64,000 nt of DNA, taken from NCBI RefSeq assembly GCF_014698035.1, contig NZ_JACJSF010000021.1, positions 1-64,000 of the forward strand, in the 5' to 3' direction. The notes beneath the pieces are model-generated. The model searched no databases, was not told the origin of the DNA, and was given only the letters and a program-made list of their open reading frames with translations. This stretch comes from Desmonostoc muscorum FACHB-395 (GTDB taxonomy: Bacteria; Cyanobacteriota; Cyanobacteriia; Cyanobacteriales; Nostocaceae). Shown here in pieces: positions 46,977 to 56,102 of the stretch (position 1 is its first letter; each line of letters opens with the position of its first letter). The position numbers and the translations under genes are program-made.

Positions 46977-47022
46977 GTAGTAAGGACTTTAGTGCTTAAA
47001 TAAGGACTAAAGTCCTTACTAC
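46977..47022. repeat. 17-bp perfect inverted repeat hairpin
   Basis: GTAGTAAGGACTTTAGT (46977-46993) and its exact complement (47006-47022) flank a 12-nt loop. It lies between the GT2 gene and the polymerase-like gene and may affect readthrough, but it looks like a dispersed repeat. Confidence 0.8.
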
Positions 47023-47083
47023 GAACTTTTTATCCATAACTTTTAGCTTTACAGACTACTAGAGCTAAAAAGAAGTTAATTAA

Positions 47084-48013
47084 TTACGAATTACGAATTA
47101 CGAATTGTTTATATCCTTGCCAACGCCCCCGCCAGGATGCTAGTAACTTTTTCCCCGCCAATTGCCCTTGGCTAGGTAAAAATCTCAACCATTGTACGAA
47201 ACCCAAACTATCGCACGTACCTACAAATACTGCCCAGAATAAAAATACAATCCGGCGGATAAATGGCAAATGCTCTAGTAAAACTAGGGTTTCATTATGG
47301 ACTAAATTAATAAAGGCAACCTCGTTAAAATTATTTCGCTGATCTTCATCAAAACGTTGTGCAGGATAGTGATCTACAGCAACATTAGGATCATAAATTA
47401 TCTTCCAACCAGCCCGCTTTAATGCCAGAGTAAATGCCATTTCAAAATGTACCTGCGCCCCAGTACCACGCATCCGCTTATCAAAGCGCAATTGTCCGAT
47501 GGCCTCTTTACGAAAACTCATGTTTACGCCTTTGAGAATATCGACTTCGCGGGGTTCTCCCACTCCCAGATGATGGTTGCCAATCACTCGTCCAAACCAC
47601 TGCAACTGTCCCACTACTGGGCGAGATTCGTCTTCTAATTTGCTGCCGTGGTATACCCAATCACGCCCTCCCAAACCGCCAAGGCGACTATCTGAGCTAA
47701 AGTAAGCGGCGATGCGCTCTAACCAATCTGGGTGTGGTGCAGCATCATCATCAGTAATGGAGACAATATCGCCCTCCACTGCTGCTAATCCGGCATTGAG
47801 GGCTGCTACTACACCTGGTTGTGTCACTTTGACAGTATACAGTGGCAGATTGGGCGCGTTTAATTGCGCCAAAAATTGCCAAGTTTCTGCATCCGTATCG
47901 CGGACAACCACTATCACCTGATCGACTGGTTTAATTTGCTTCTGTAGCGCTAAAAGGCAGCGTGATAGGTCTTGTGGACGGCGATAAGTTGGTATCAGAA
48001 CGGTGTTCCGCAT
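47084..48013 (-). CDS. Glycosyltransferase family 2
   Basis: A 309-residue GT-A transferase. The start MRNTVLIPTYRRPQDLSRCLLALQKQ is the classical GT2 N-terminus. The DXD-type metal site is VSITDDDAAPHPDWLE (about 87-92), and VDILKGVNMSFRKEAIG is the acceptor-side motif. Its start overlaps the end of the upstream GT4 gene by 83 nt in another frame, so the two are probably coupled. The last residues come from a short AATTACG tandem repeat. Confidence 0.9.
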   Translation of the reverse strand: MRNTVLIPTYRRPQDLSRCLLALQKQIKPVDQVIVVVRDTDAETWQFLAQLNAPNLPLYTVKVTQPGVVAALNAGLAAVEGDIVSITDDDAAPHPDWLERIAAYFSSDSRLGGLGGRDWVYHGSKLEDESRPVVGQLQWFGRVIGNHHLGVGEPREVDILKGVNMSFRKEAIGQLRFDKRMRGTGAQVHFEMAFTLALKRAGWKIIYDPNVAVDHYPAQRFDEDQRNNFNEVAFINLVHNETLVLLEHLPFIRRIVFLFWAVFVGTCDSLGFVQWLRFLPSQGQLAGKKLLASWRGRWQGYKQFVIRNS

Positions 48014-49154
48014 TCTTGCTTAACTCCTCGAATAGATCCACATAAGTTTGTGCCATACTAGTCCAGCTATGTTGTTCTGCCACAGAACGAGCAGCTTTGC
48101 CCATTTGCTGTATGAGGGTGGGACTACTCACCAAAGTCAGCAATGCCAGAGCCAAAGCATCAATATCATCTGAGTCGGATAAGACGATGCCACATTCTGG
48201 TGTCACCAATTCTCCGCCCCCGGTGGCTGTGGCAGTAATTACTGGTAGTCCTGAAGAAAGTGCTTCTAACAATACGAGGCTGCAAGCTTCGTATCGGGAA
48301 GGAAAAACAAATAAATCTACTGCTTGCATAATTTGGGGGATATCACGGCGAAATCCTACAAAATGCACACGTTCATTTAACCCCAAAGAGGCTGCTAACT
48401 GCGGGAAAGGGCTATTTTGGGTGTGTCCCACTACCACCAAATGTAAATCAGGAACTTTCACCAAGGCGTGCAGTACTGTATCTAAGTTCTTTCTGGGTGT
48501 GCGGATATCTCCGGCGAACAATGCTAGGGTGACATTCTCCGGTAAACCCAACTTTTGGCGTAGGCGTAGCCCGCCGCAGGCATCGCTTTCACCAGGGGCA
48601 AACTCGTCTAAGTCAACGCCATTGATAATTACGCGAATGCGAGAACGTGGCACACCAATGTTGACTAATTCGTGAGCTACCTTTTCAGATACAGCCACAA
48701 CAACCTGCGCCTTTTGGAAAGCCTGTTTTTCCCAACGCGCATTAAAAGCCGTAAACAGCCATTGGTACAAACCATATAAATCGCGTCGGTTGCGGGAAAT
48801 ATGAACAGGCGATCGCAACCATGAACTGTGGACAAAATGTACAGCATTCACATCAGCCGCAGCCAAATTAATTGCGCCATTGACTTTAACTAAATCAATC
48901 TCAGAGCGATGTTTCCGCAACCAATCTGTACTTTTTTGGGCAAATATGAAATTACGTACAAATTCTGTCGGATAATCTTTCACTGGAATTGGAATCCAAT
49001 TAACTTGACTATTAGCTTCTAGTTCTGGTGCGACTTCACTAGCTAATAATGTTAGTTGATGACCACGACGAATTGCTTCATTAGCAACTTCATAGTTTAC
49101 TCGTCCCTGTCCATCGCCTTTCTTAATTTTATGAGTAACAATACAAAGTTTCAT
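47931..49154 (-). CDS. Glycosyltransferase family 4
   Basis: A 407-residue GT-B transferase. It begins MKLCIVTHKIKKGDGQGRVNYEVANEAIRRGHQLTLLAS. The donor domain has FAGDIRTPRKNLDTVLHALVKV and FPSRYEACSLVLLEALSSGLPVITATATGGGE (E-x7-E). Around 48556-48585 the gene contains a GCGTAGCCCGCCGCAGGCATCGC-type short repeat, coding for the odd segment SDACGGLRLR. The C-terminus overlaps the next gene by 83 nt. Confidence 0.9.
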   Translation of the reverse strand: MKLCIVTHKIKKGDGQGRVNYEVANEAIRRGHQLTLLASEVAPELEANSQVNWIPIPVKDYPTEFVRNFIFAQKSTDWLRKHRSEIDLVKVNGAINLAAADVNAVHFVHSSWLRSPVHISRNRRDLYGLYQWLFTAFNARWEKQAFQKAQVVVAVSEKVAHELVNIGVPRSRIRVIINGVDLDEFAPGESDACGGLRLRQKLGLPENVTLALFAGDIRTPRKNLDTVLHALVKVPDLHLVVVGHTQNSPFPQLAASLGLNERVHFVGFRRDIPQIMQAVDLFVFPSRYEACSLVLLEALSSGLPVITATATGGGELVTPECGIVLSDSDDIDALALALLTLVSSPTLIQQMGKAARSVAEQHSWTSMAQTYVDLFEELSKNAEHRSDTNLSPSTRPITLPFSATEAN

Positions 49155-49397
49155 CCACTACCTTCTTTAGTAATTTAAGCTTATGCAGAACCGCAAATAA
49201 AAAGTTGAAAATAATCCAATACAGTTCAATTAAGCATTTCTTTATTCTCTCAGTGTCCTCTGCGTCTCTGTGGTTCGTAAAAAAAATGACCTTGACAAAG
49301 ATTTTTAGCCTTAACTTAACCGTATTATCAAATAATCTTCTTTTCTTACCTTCGCGGTTCGTTAAAAAATAGCATTTACACAAACAAAGATTTTCAG

Positions 49398-49425
49398 GTA
49401 GGGGCAATTCATGAATTGCCCCTAC
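49398..49425. repeat. 28-nt perfect palindrome, copy 2
   Basis: It is identical to the palindrome at 23549-23576 and lies 10 nt past the stop codon of the GT2 gene that ends at 49435. Confidence 0.85.
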
Positions 49426-49434
49426 AAAACCCTA

Positions 49435-50427
49435 CTATTTCGACAACTCTATTAATTTATTTGCCAAAAATTGCGGAGTAAAGCTAAGACTTAGCGCTAC
49501 TAAAGTTCGCGCATTAAATTTTTGTTTAGTCAGCGCCTGCCAAAAATAAGGACGTGCTACTGCTATCTGTTTACTTCGCAGCAAACCAATTCCTAAAGTT
49601 GTATTAGCCTCTAACCATTTCTGTTGAAAATATGTCCTAAATTGCTGTAACCGAGCATCTTCCATAAAGACTTGATAACAGAACATTTCACTTTTAGCTT
49701 TGCGGATTTTTGCTTGCACATCTCGACTACCACTGAGCATAGTATCAGTTTGCTCATGGGCGCGATATCGCGTCAGTCTTTCTGGATAGTAGTAAGCGCC
49801 ATAACCCGATATACAACACAGGTAAGTTAAATATAAATCCCACATTCCACCAACTTCTGGAGGAATACTATCCCAATCAACCAGATTATTGCGAATCAAG
49901 CAAGATGCAGCAGTAGGTATACTTTTATCTACCAATCCAACTTTATAGAAAGGTTGATAAATTCCTTCTTTGAGTTGATCTCGCTGATAACCGCGTGTAT
50001 TTTTTTCAGTCCCAGCATTATCAATTATGCCATTTGCATCTATGATATATTGGTCACAAAAAGCGAGAATTAACTCAGGATTTGCTTCGAGAACTGGTAC
50101 AAGCTTTGCTAGAAAGTCTTCATTCCATATATCATCATCATGAAGACTAGCAACATATTTACCTCGTGCCATCTTGAACCCATGCTGCTGATTAGCAAGC
50201 ATACCTACATTTTGTTGATGTCGCCAAAATCTGATGCGTGAGTCACCAAAAGATGCCACAAGTGCTTGAGGATTTTCTGGACTGCAATTATCTGAAACAA
50301 TAATTTCGATATTTTGATAAGTCTGTTTAATAGCACTAGCGATCGCTTGCTTGAGATAGTCTGGTCGGTTATAGGTAGGGATAATAACGCTGACTAAAGG
50401 CTGTTGGCATTCTTGAGATAATGACAT
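49435..50427 (-). CDS. Glycosyltransferase family 2
   Basis: A 330-residue GT-A enzyme. VSVIIPTYNRPDYLKQAIASAIKQTYQNIEIIVSDNCS is the nucleotide-binding start, and GKYVASLHDDDIWNEDFLAKL holds the Asp cluster for metal and nucleotide sugar (about 92-102). The C-terminal 80 residues (LLRSKQIAVARPYFWQALTKQKFNARTLVALSLSF) are helical and typical of GT2 members in polysaccharide loci. The ATG at 50427 follows AAAGGAAAAAAAAT. Confidence 0.92.
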   Translation of the reverse strand: MSLSQECQQPLVSVIIPTYNRPDYLKQAIASAIKQTYQNIEIIVSDNCSPENPQALVASFGDSRIRFWRHQQNVGMLANQQHGFKMARGKYVASLHDDDIWNEDFLAKLVPVLEANPELILAFCDQYIIDANGIIDNAGTEKNTRGYQRDQLKEGIYQPFYKVGLVDKSIPTAASCLIRNNLVDWDSIPPEVGGMWDLYLTYLCCISGYGAYYYPERLTRYRAHEQTDTMLSGSRDVQAKIRKAKSEMFCYQVFMEDARLQQFRTYFQQKWLEANTTLGIGLLRSKQIAVARPYFWQALTKQKFNARTLVALSLSFTPQFLANKLIELSK

Positions 50428-50487
50428 ATTTTTTTTCCTTTATATTTAATAGATAGATAAAAGATGCACCTTTGGAGCAAATTAAGC

Positions 50488-51690
50488 TTATTTCACTTGA
50501 GAAATACTATATAATTTTTTCGTTCTCGCAGGAAATTCGGCTATTGTTTTTGCATAAATTGTACGCAGATTATTTACATGAGCAGCCATTGTAAATTCCT
50601 TCATCAACAAAGCATGACCTTGTTCGCCCATCTGCCGACTTTTTTGATAATCTTCATCCAAATAATGAATAGCATCAACTAGCTTTTTGATATCATTACC
50701 TGGAACAAGAATACCTGTTTCTCCATCTCGTAAATGTTCTGGAATCCCTCCCACTGCACTACCAATTACAGGTCGATAATTAGAGTATGATTCTAGTGTT
50801 ACAAGACCGGCAGGTTCAGGCCAGACACTAGGAAAGATGACTGCAAAACACTGTTGATAAAGTTGATTTATTTTGTCAGTATCGCACCAACCATGCCAAA
50901 CAATCCGCTTACTTAATCCGAGTGTGTTTGCTAACTTTTCTAACCGTGGTCGTTCCCAACCTTCACCTGCAATATCAAGTTGAATTTGCGGATTTGTATG
51001 TATTAAGGTTTTAAGTAGCCATTCCAGACCTTTATCAGAAACAATGCGACCAACAAACAAAATTCTATGATTTTGGTGAACTTCTAAGCTCAGGGGAGCG
51101 GTCTTTATTTGCGGTACAGAGATACCACAGTGTAGGGTTACAGTTTGCTCAGAGGGTACGCCGTTTTTAATCAACTCTTGACGCACATATTCGCTATTAG
51201 CGACAAAAGTAATTTTTACCTTTTTTAAGGTATCTAATAACTGATGAGTAATTTGAAGTTCTTTAAGAGTTCTTAACGGTCTACGACTACCACATTTATC
51301 TACTAACTTACCCCAAGTACAACCTAAGTAAGAGAAGTTGCGATCGCAGATTGTCCGTTGCCCTGCTAAATACTTTGTGCCACTAGGACAGTACAATGAG
51401 TGATTATGAACACTAAAGACAGTGGGACATTCGCCTGTAAGCTGCAATAATAAATCTGGGCTGTGGATGTGCAGTAGCTTGAATTGGCTTTGGTCAACAC
51501 CCTTGAGGGATTTTATCACGCGATCGCTAACTTCAGGTGGTCGATGTTCAAACAGAGAAGCTAAATAAGTTTCAACACCTCCGCCCTCACCTACATCAAA
51601 ATTGGAGCATTGATAAATCAGGTCTTCTTCAAAAATTCCTCTATGCAAGTGTTTATTATCTTGTTTGGCTTCATTGATTGAGTTAAGCAT
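50488..51690 (-). CDS. Glycosyltransferase family 4
   Basis: A 400-residue GT-B enzyme. The acceptor half has GEGGGVETYLASLF and a Cys-rich stretch VHNHSLYCPSGTKYLAGQRTICDRNFSYLGCTWGKLVDKC, known from a subgroup of GT4 proteins. The donor half has FVGRIVSDKGLEWLLKTLI and FPSVWPEPAGLVTLESYSNYRPVIGSAVGG. The neighbouring gene downstream begins 60 nt after its stop codon. Confidence 0.9.
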   Translation of the reverse strand: MLNSINEAKQDNKHLHRGIFEEDLIYQCSNFDVGEGGGVETYLASLFEHRPPEVSDRVIKSLKGVDQSQFKLLHIHSPDLLLQLTGECPTVFSVHNHSLYCPSGTKYLAGQRTICDRNFSYLGCTWGKLVDKCGSRRPLRTLKELQITHQLLDTLKKVKITFVANSEYVRQELIKNGVPSEQTVTLHCGISVPQIKTAPLSLEVHQNHRILFVGRIVSDKGLEWLLKTLIHTNPQIQLDIAGEGWERPRLEKLANTLGLSKRIVWHGWCDTDKINQLYQQCFAVIFPSVWPEPAGLVTLESYSNYRPVIGSAVGGIPEHLRDGETGILVPGNDIKKLVDAIHYLDEDYQKSRQMGEQGHALLMKEFTMAAHVNNLRTIYAKTIAEFPARTKKLYSISQVK

Positions 51691-51760
51691 TAATCACCAT
51701 CTGTCTTTACGTTACTATTAATTAGATTCCTCATATCAATAGAGGCTTATCTTCATCAAC

Positions 51761-52600
51761 TTATATGCCAACATTAAACCAAAGCTTGTGTCTAACATCA
51801 CTCACATAATGTCTGAGAGCAATGTTTTTACTTGCAGATTTATCTGGATAAATAAACTGATCTTCTACATTGAGAACATATTTATTTGAGCATAGAGGTT
51901 TACCATGATTGTGGTGCATGGTCAAATGTACAATTGTTTGCTCAGTAAAATAACTAGGAACTTCTTGAAGATTTGCTAAACGTTCGATAGCAAAATTCCA
52001 GTCAAATTCATGCCTAAATAATATAAATCCACCATTTACAGGATTCAATTTTTCAGACTCATCATAAATAATTCGCTCGTCAAGTGACATCGAACAATCA
52101 GGTAGATAAAGAGAGTATTTTTCGTCCGACTTACTCAAATCAATTAAGTCAATCCCGCCAGGAAAAAATAAAATATCCGAATCAGTGTAAATCGTAGTAC
52201 CATTAACAGGAATCGACATCAATGCCGACAACTTTCTGCCCATTGGATGCAGTTGGGCATAATCAAGAACACATTGAGGTAAATCTGTTCTCAGGAAGTT
52301 TTGTAAAAGTATTACCTGAACGCAGGGATGGATACGGCGGAGCAAATTACAACTAGAATCAGTATAACTGCCATCGGAGACTACAGTAAATATCTCTGGA
52401 ATACCGACATGACGAATGAATGAGCGAATACTTGCCACTTGTTCTGGTAGATCGCGTTCGCATGATAAGGCATAGATACTTACCGGAACTTGCCGAGTTT
52501 GCTTTATCGGGATGTTGACAATCTGAGAAATGGCTGCTTTATATAGAGAACGATTAAATTTACCCTGAATTTTAGCAGTGTGGTAGCCTATATTTACCAT
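51761..52600 (-). CDS. Putative glycosyltransferase with a GT-A-like DXD motif
   Basis: A 279-residue soluble protein. The central TTIYTDSDILFFPGG carries a D-x-D metal motif as in GT8-like nucleotide-sugar transferases. FTVVSDGSYTDSSCNLLRRIHP and NGGFILFRHEFDW fit a GT-A fold. It has no signal peptide or membrane segment. I cannot name a family with certainty. Its position between a GT4 gene and the ABC exporter supports a role in polysaccharide assembly. Confidence 0.65.
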   Translation of the reverse strand: MVNIGYHTAKIQGKFNRSLYKAAISQIVNIPIKQTRQVPVSIYALSCERDLPEQVASIRSFIRHVGIPEIFTVVSDGSYTDSSCNLLRRIHPCVQVILLQNFLRTDLPQCVLDYAQLHPMGRKLSALMSIPVNGTTIYTDSDILFFPGGIDLIDLSKSDEKYSLYLPDCSMSLDERIIYDESEKLNPVNGGFILFRHEFDWNFAIERLANLQEVPSYFTEQTIVHLTMHHNHGKPLCSNKYVLNVEDQFIYPDKSASKNIALRHYVSDVRHKLWFNVGI

Positions 52601-52706
52601 TTATTTTTCCTTGTTAAAATTATCAATAACTGAGTAGAGAAATGAATTCGTAATTTATATTTTGTAAATTACGAATTACAGGGCGTAGCCCATTACGAAT
52701 TACGAA

Positions 52707-54548
52707 TTACGAATTATAGTATTGCATCTGGTGATATTCCCACAGCTTGCCTTGGCGTGCGAGTAATTCTTGATACTTGCCCTGTTCTACTATCCGTCCT
52801 GCTTCTAGTACTACGACTTTATCTGCTTTCGCAATAGTAGAAAGACGGTGAGCGATCGCAATTACTGTTCTACCCACAGATAGCTTTTCTAATGAATCTT
52901 GAATTAAGCGCTCGGATACAGAATCTAGGGCGCTAGTTGCTTCATCCAAAATCAAAATTTCTGGGTTCCGTAGTAGCGCCCGTGCGATCGCAATTCGCTG
53001 TCTTTGTCCTCCAGATAATCTAACACCCCGATCTCCCAATTGGGTATTAAAACCTTCGGGCATTTCTAAAATAAATTCCAGCGCATTCGCTAATTTAGCA
53101 GCTTCTTGAATTTGCTCATTAGTGGCTTGTGGAGTTCCATAAGCAATGTTTTGCCAAACATCAGTATTGAAGATAAATGTATCCTGACTGACAACAGCTA
53201 TTTGACGACGTAGAGAGTTAATTTCAAACAGTCTTATATCAACTTCATCGAGATAAACATTTCCCTCTGTTGCATTATAAAAGCGAGGGATTAAATCAGC
53301 CAGAGTTGTTTTACCAGCACCAGAGGCTCCAACTAGTGCAGTCATTTTCCCCTTCTCAATGGTTAGGGTAATGTTATGTAGCACTATGTTTTGGTCATCG
53401 TAACCGAAATCTACAGATACTAAATTTATTGCCCTTTCTAAAGCTTTAAATTCAAGCTTTCCATTCTTAAAATAATATTTATCGTCACTTTTCAACAGAT
53501 TTTTAATATTGTCTGCTGAACCGTGTAAGGTACTGAGAAATGCCCGCGTGCCATTAATATCTTGAACAAACGGGACAAAGCGAAATAGCACAAAGAAAAA
53601 TGTTAACAAAGAAGCGACTTGTAGCGTTCCATTACTAACCAGGCTAGTGAATGCCAAAACAATCATTCCCACCAACACCGTAGTAGCTGCTCCTTCGGCA
53701 ATTGGTTTGACAAGTGTCCATGTGAATACAACTTTAGTTGTAGAACTCACCACCTTATCGCTAGCTTTGTAGTAACGCTGGCGTTCAAATTCTTGAGTAC
53801 CACAAGAATGAACAGTGCGAATACCATTAATAAATTCTATGGCTGTTGATGTAAAGTTAGCATTAGCAGTTGTCATGCCAAAACTGGATTCTCTAACTCT
53901 GGCATTCAGATTAGATAACCCTACACCTAAAAGTGTAAATAGTAATGCTGAAATTACAGTTAGTTGCCATGATATCAAAAACATTGAGATTAAGTAGACA
54001 AGAGTTGTTATGCCTCTAGTTACTAAAAAGGCTGCACCACTGAAACCCTGTCTAATTCTTTCTATTTCTGTGGTTATTGTGTTAATTAGTTCACCAGAAC
54101 GAGTTTTGGCAAAGTAACTTAACGATAAGGATTGTAATTGTTCAAAAATTTGCTTGCGTAAGCGATCGCCAAAATGCAGTTGGGATAATTCAGTATAAAC
54201 TAGTCCAAAATAATTGAAAGCGACACGTAACCAAGTACTTAATAATATCAGTGAAGATATGCGGTATAGGCGGTTAATTGATGATGACTTAGATCCTAAA
54301 ATTAAAGTATCAAACCATTCTATTCCTGTTTGGACAGGTTGAGCATTTGGAGTAGTTAAGCTTTGTAAGAATGAGAGTAAAAACCCAATGCTTACTCCTT
54401 CAAAGGTTGCTGCTAAAATTGAGAATGTCAGAGCTAAAATTACTATTTTGCGAAAGTGTTTAAATTCTCGCAATATCAAATAGTTGTCTTGCCAAAAGCT
54501 GGAAGCTTTGAGCAGACTACGGAATTTTTGAGGGAGTTGGGAATTCAT
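52707..54548 (-). CDS. ABC transporter, fused membrane and ATPase domains (HepA-like)
   Basis: A 613-residue half-transporter of the MsbA/PglK/HepA type. About six membrane helices fill residues 30-340, and the ATPase domain covers about 375-605 with Walker A GASGAGKTT, the signature LSGGQRQRIAIARALL and Walker B EILILDEATSALD. Homodimers flip lipid-linked sugars or lipids. HepA, needed for the heterocyst envelope polysaccharide in Anabaena, has the same length and design, so export of the product of this locus is the likely role. The stop codon lies at the edge of an AATTACG short tandem repeat (52650-52715). Confidence 0.9.
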   Translation of the reverse strand: MNSQLPQKFRSLLKASSFWQDNYLILREFKHFRKIVILALTFSILAATFEGVSIGFLLSFLQSLTTPNAQPVQTGIEWFDTLILGSKSSSINRLYRISSLILLSTWLRVAFNYFGLVYTELSQLHFGDRLRKQIFEQLQSLSLSYFAKTRSGELINTITTEIERIRQGFSGAAFLVTRGITTLVYLISMFLISWQLTVISALLFTLLGVGLSNLNARVRESSFGMTTANANFTSTAIEFINGIRTVHSCGTQEFERQRYYKASDKVVSSTTKVVFTWTLVKPIAEGAATTVLVGMIVLAFTSLVSNGTLQVASLLTFFFVLFRFVPFVQDINGTRAFLSTLHGSADNIKNLLKSDDKYYFKNGKLEFKALERAINLVSVDFGYDDQNIVLHNITLTIEKGKMTALVGASGAGKTTLADLIPRFYNATEGNVYLDEVDIRLFEINSLRRQIAVVSQDTFIFNTDVWQNIAYGTPQATNEQIQEAAKLANALEFILEMPEGFNTQLGDRGVRLSGGQRQRIAIARALLRNPEILILDEATSALDSVSERLIQDSLEKLSVGRTVIAIAHRLSTIAKADKVVVLEAGRIVEQGKYQELLARQGKLWEYHQMQYYNS

Positions 54549-54763
54549 CGATTTTATAATAATAGTTTGGCAAGGTAGATAGACTGCTATGGATCGATAT
54601 TGGGGAGTTAAGGGTTAATTCTTTTTTTGAACGAACCGCAGAGGCGCAGAGAACACAGAGGAAGAGAAGGAAGAAATGCTTAACTGAACTGTATTGCTAC
54701 GTAAGCAATTTTTGCGTTAGTCTCGGTGCGGTAGATGAAATCATCAATTACCGCACAGATGTA

Positions 54764-55483
54764 TTACAGGGTTTGGCTATCTAGATGTAAGAGGTGAGAC
54801 TGTGCTTCTAGTTCCCAAGAAGGTTTAATTTCTGGTAGTTTATTTAGCTGTACTGCATCTTCTAAAGTCCAACCATGAGATCCAGTCAAACTCATGTCAC
54901 CGCGCAGCACGTTAAATAACTGGGGCAGATTGTCGAGATTATATTTACCCATCCAATGCGCTAGCGGTGTGATGTTGGGCGTGCAAAACTTCATTGCTTG
55001 AAAGAGTTTACCCCGTTCTCCAACACGCCATTCACGACAAAAAAGCGATCCTGGTGAGTAAACCTGCATTAATGCCATCAATCCCAGCATGACTGGACTT
55101 ACTAATAGCAGCAATACTAAAGCAGCAATCCAATCAATTAATCGCTGCAATTGTCTCCAGGGTTGATGAGAAGGTTTATTACCAGCAGGTATGCTTAGGA
55201 ATATTGGTTTTTGAGCTTCTTGACACGCATCTGCCCAAAACCTGAGCAAAGCCTCACCCAGTTTTGGATCTATGCTTACCAAACTTACTGGAGAATGTTG
55301 TAAGCATTTTACTAGCGATCGCTTACTATCTAATGCAGGCAGATATGGTTGTTTAACTCGTCCAGGCTGCTTTACCAACAGCTGACCCCGCCGCCACTGG
55401 AGTGTGCAACACCCACGATTATCTTGGTGTTCCTGGGTTACATCATATAAATTCTCTAGAGATGGAATTATTGAAGCTGTCAT
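54764..55483 (-). CDS. Divergent sugar transferase (priming-type, WbaP/PglC family C-terminal half)
   Basis: A 239-residue protein. After a variable N-terminal region of about 110 residues, a membrane segment (WIAALVLLLLVSPVMLGLMALMQ) is followed by the bacterial sugar transferase core: SLFCREWRVGERGKLFQAMKF and YNLDNLPQLFNVLRGDMSLTG. Two family positions differ from the norm. The catalytic Asp-Glu of LDELPQ reads Asp-Asn here, and GPRP after MSL(V/I) reads GSHG. The C-terminus also ends early. It may be inactive, a regulator, or a cyanobacterial subgroup with altered chemistry. Confidence 0.8.
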   Translation of the reverse strand: MTASIIPSLENLYDVTQEHQDNRGCCTLQWRRGQLLVKQPGRVKQPYLPALDSKRSLVKCLQHSPVSLVSIDPKLGEALLRFWADACQEAQKPIFLSIPAGNKPSHQPWRQLQRLIDWIAALVLLLLVSPVMLGLMALMQVYSPGSLFCREWRVGERGKLFQAMKFCTPNITPLAHWMGKYNLDNLPQLFNVLRGDMSLTGSHGWTLEDAVQLNKLPEIKPSWELEAQSHLLHLDSQTL

Positions 55484-56014
55484 AATGTCTTTGGGTTTAT
55501 ACAGGAGTGAATTACTGAGGCGTTATCAAAGGCTATTAATGCCAAAGACCCAAATCCGAATCTTGTTGTAAGTCCAAAAAGTTGGAGATAATTGAGGGCA
55601 AAAATATGTTATTGCTATTTGCCACTCAGTCAAGCACATATTGTCCAGGATTATGCTGGTGTAGAGGTTTACAAATCAACGTTACTATCAATATTCATGG
55701 GCAATCGGTATTTTCCGGTAACTACTGAAAGTAGAAATATGTAGAGGGAAATTACCCATAAATCTATATCTACGTTTAATTGTACTGAGGTGTTTATTGT
55801 GTCGATAGATTTAGCAAAACCAGTCCACCCTTGTCTTCTAGCCTTTTTGAAGGTGCTTTAATCTCTAGAATATAAGACTATCTAGAAATAGCGATCACTC
55901 AAATAAATTCTTTATTTACTCTTTAAAGAGCCAGTAATTTCTCTGAAAACCCATAAAGATCGCATAAATATACGAAAATTTTCCTGATAGCAATAAAATT
56001 AAATTTTGTTCATT
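55484..56014. other. Non-coding stretch between the co-polymerase and sugar transferase genes
   Basis: About 530 A+T-rich nt with no visible gene. It probably contains a second promoter of the locus, reading leftward. Confidence 0.5.
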
Positions 56015-56047
56015 AAAAAGTAGGGCATCACAGATGTGCTACCCTAC
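56015..56047 (-). terminator. Terminator-like hairpin after the co-polymerase gene
   Basis: On the minus strand GTAGGG and CCCTAC form the base of an imperfect stem, followed by TTTTTAATG. It lies about 55 nt past the stop codon. Confidence 0.6.
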
Positions 56048-56102
56048 CATGTGTTGTAATTAAACTAATTAGATCCCCGGATCTAACATCTCGCGGTACT
56101 AG

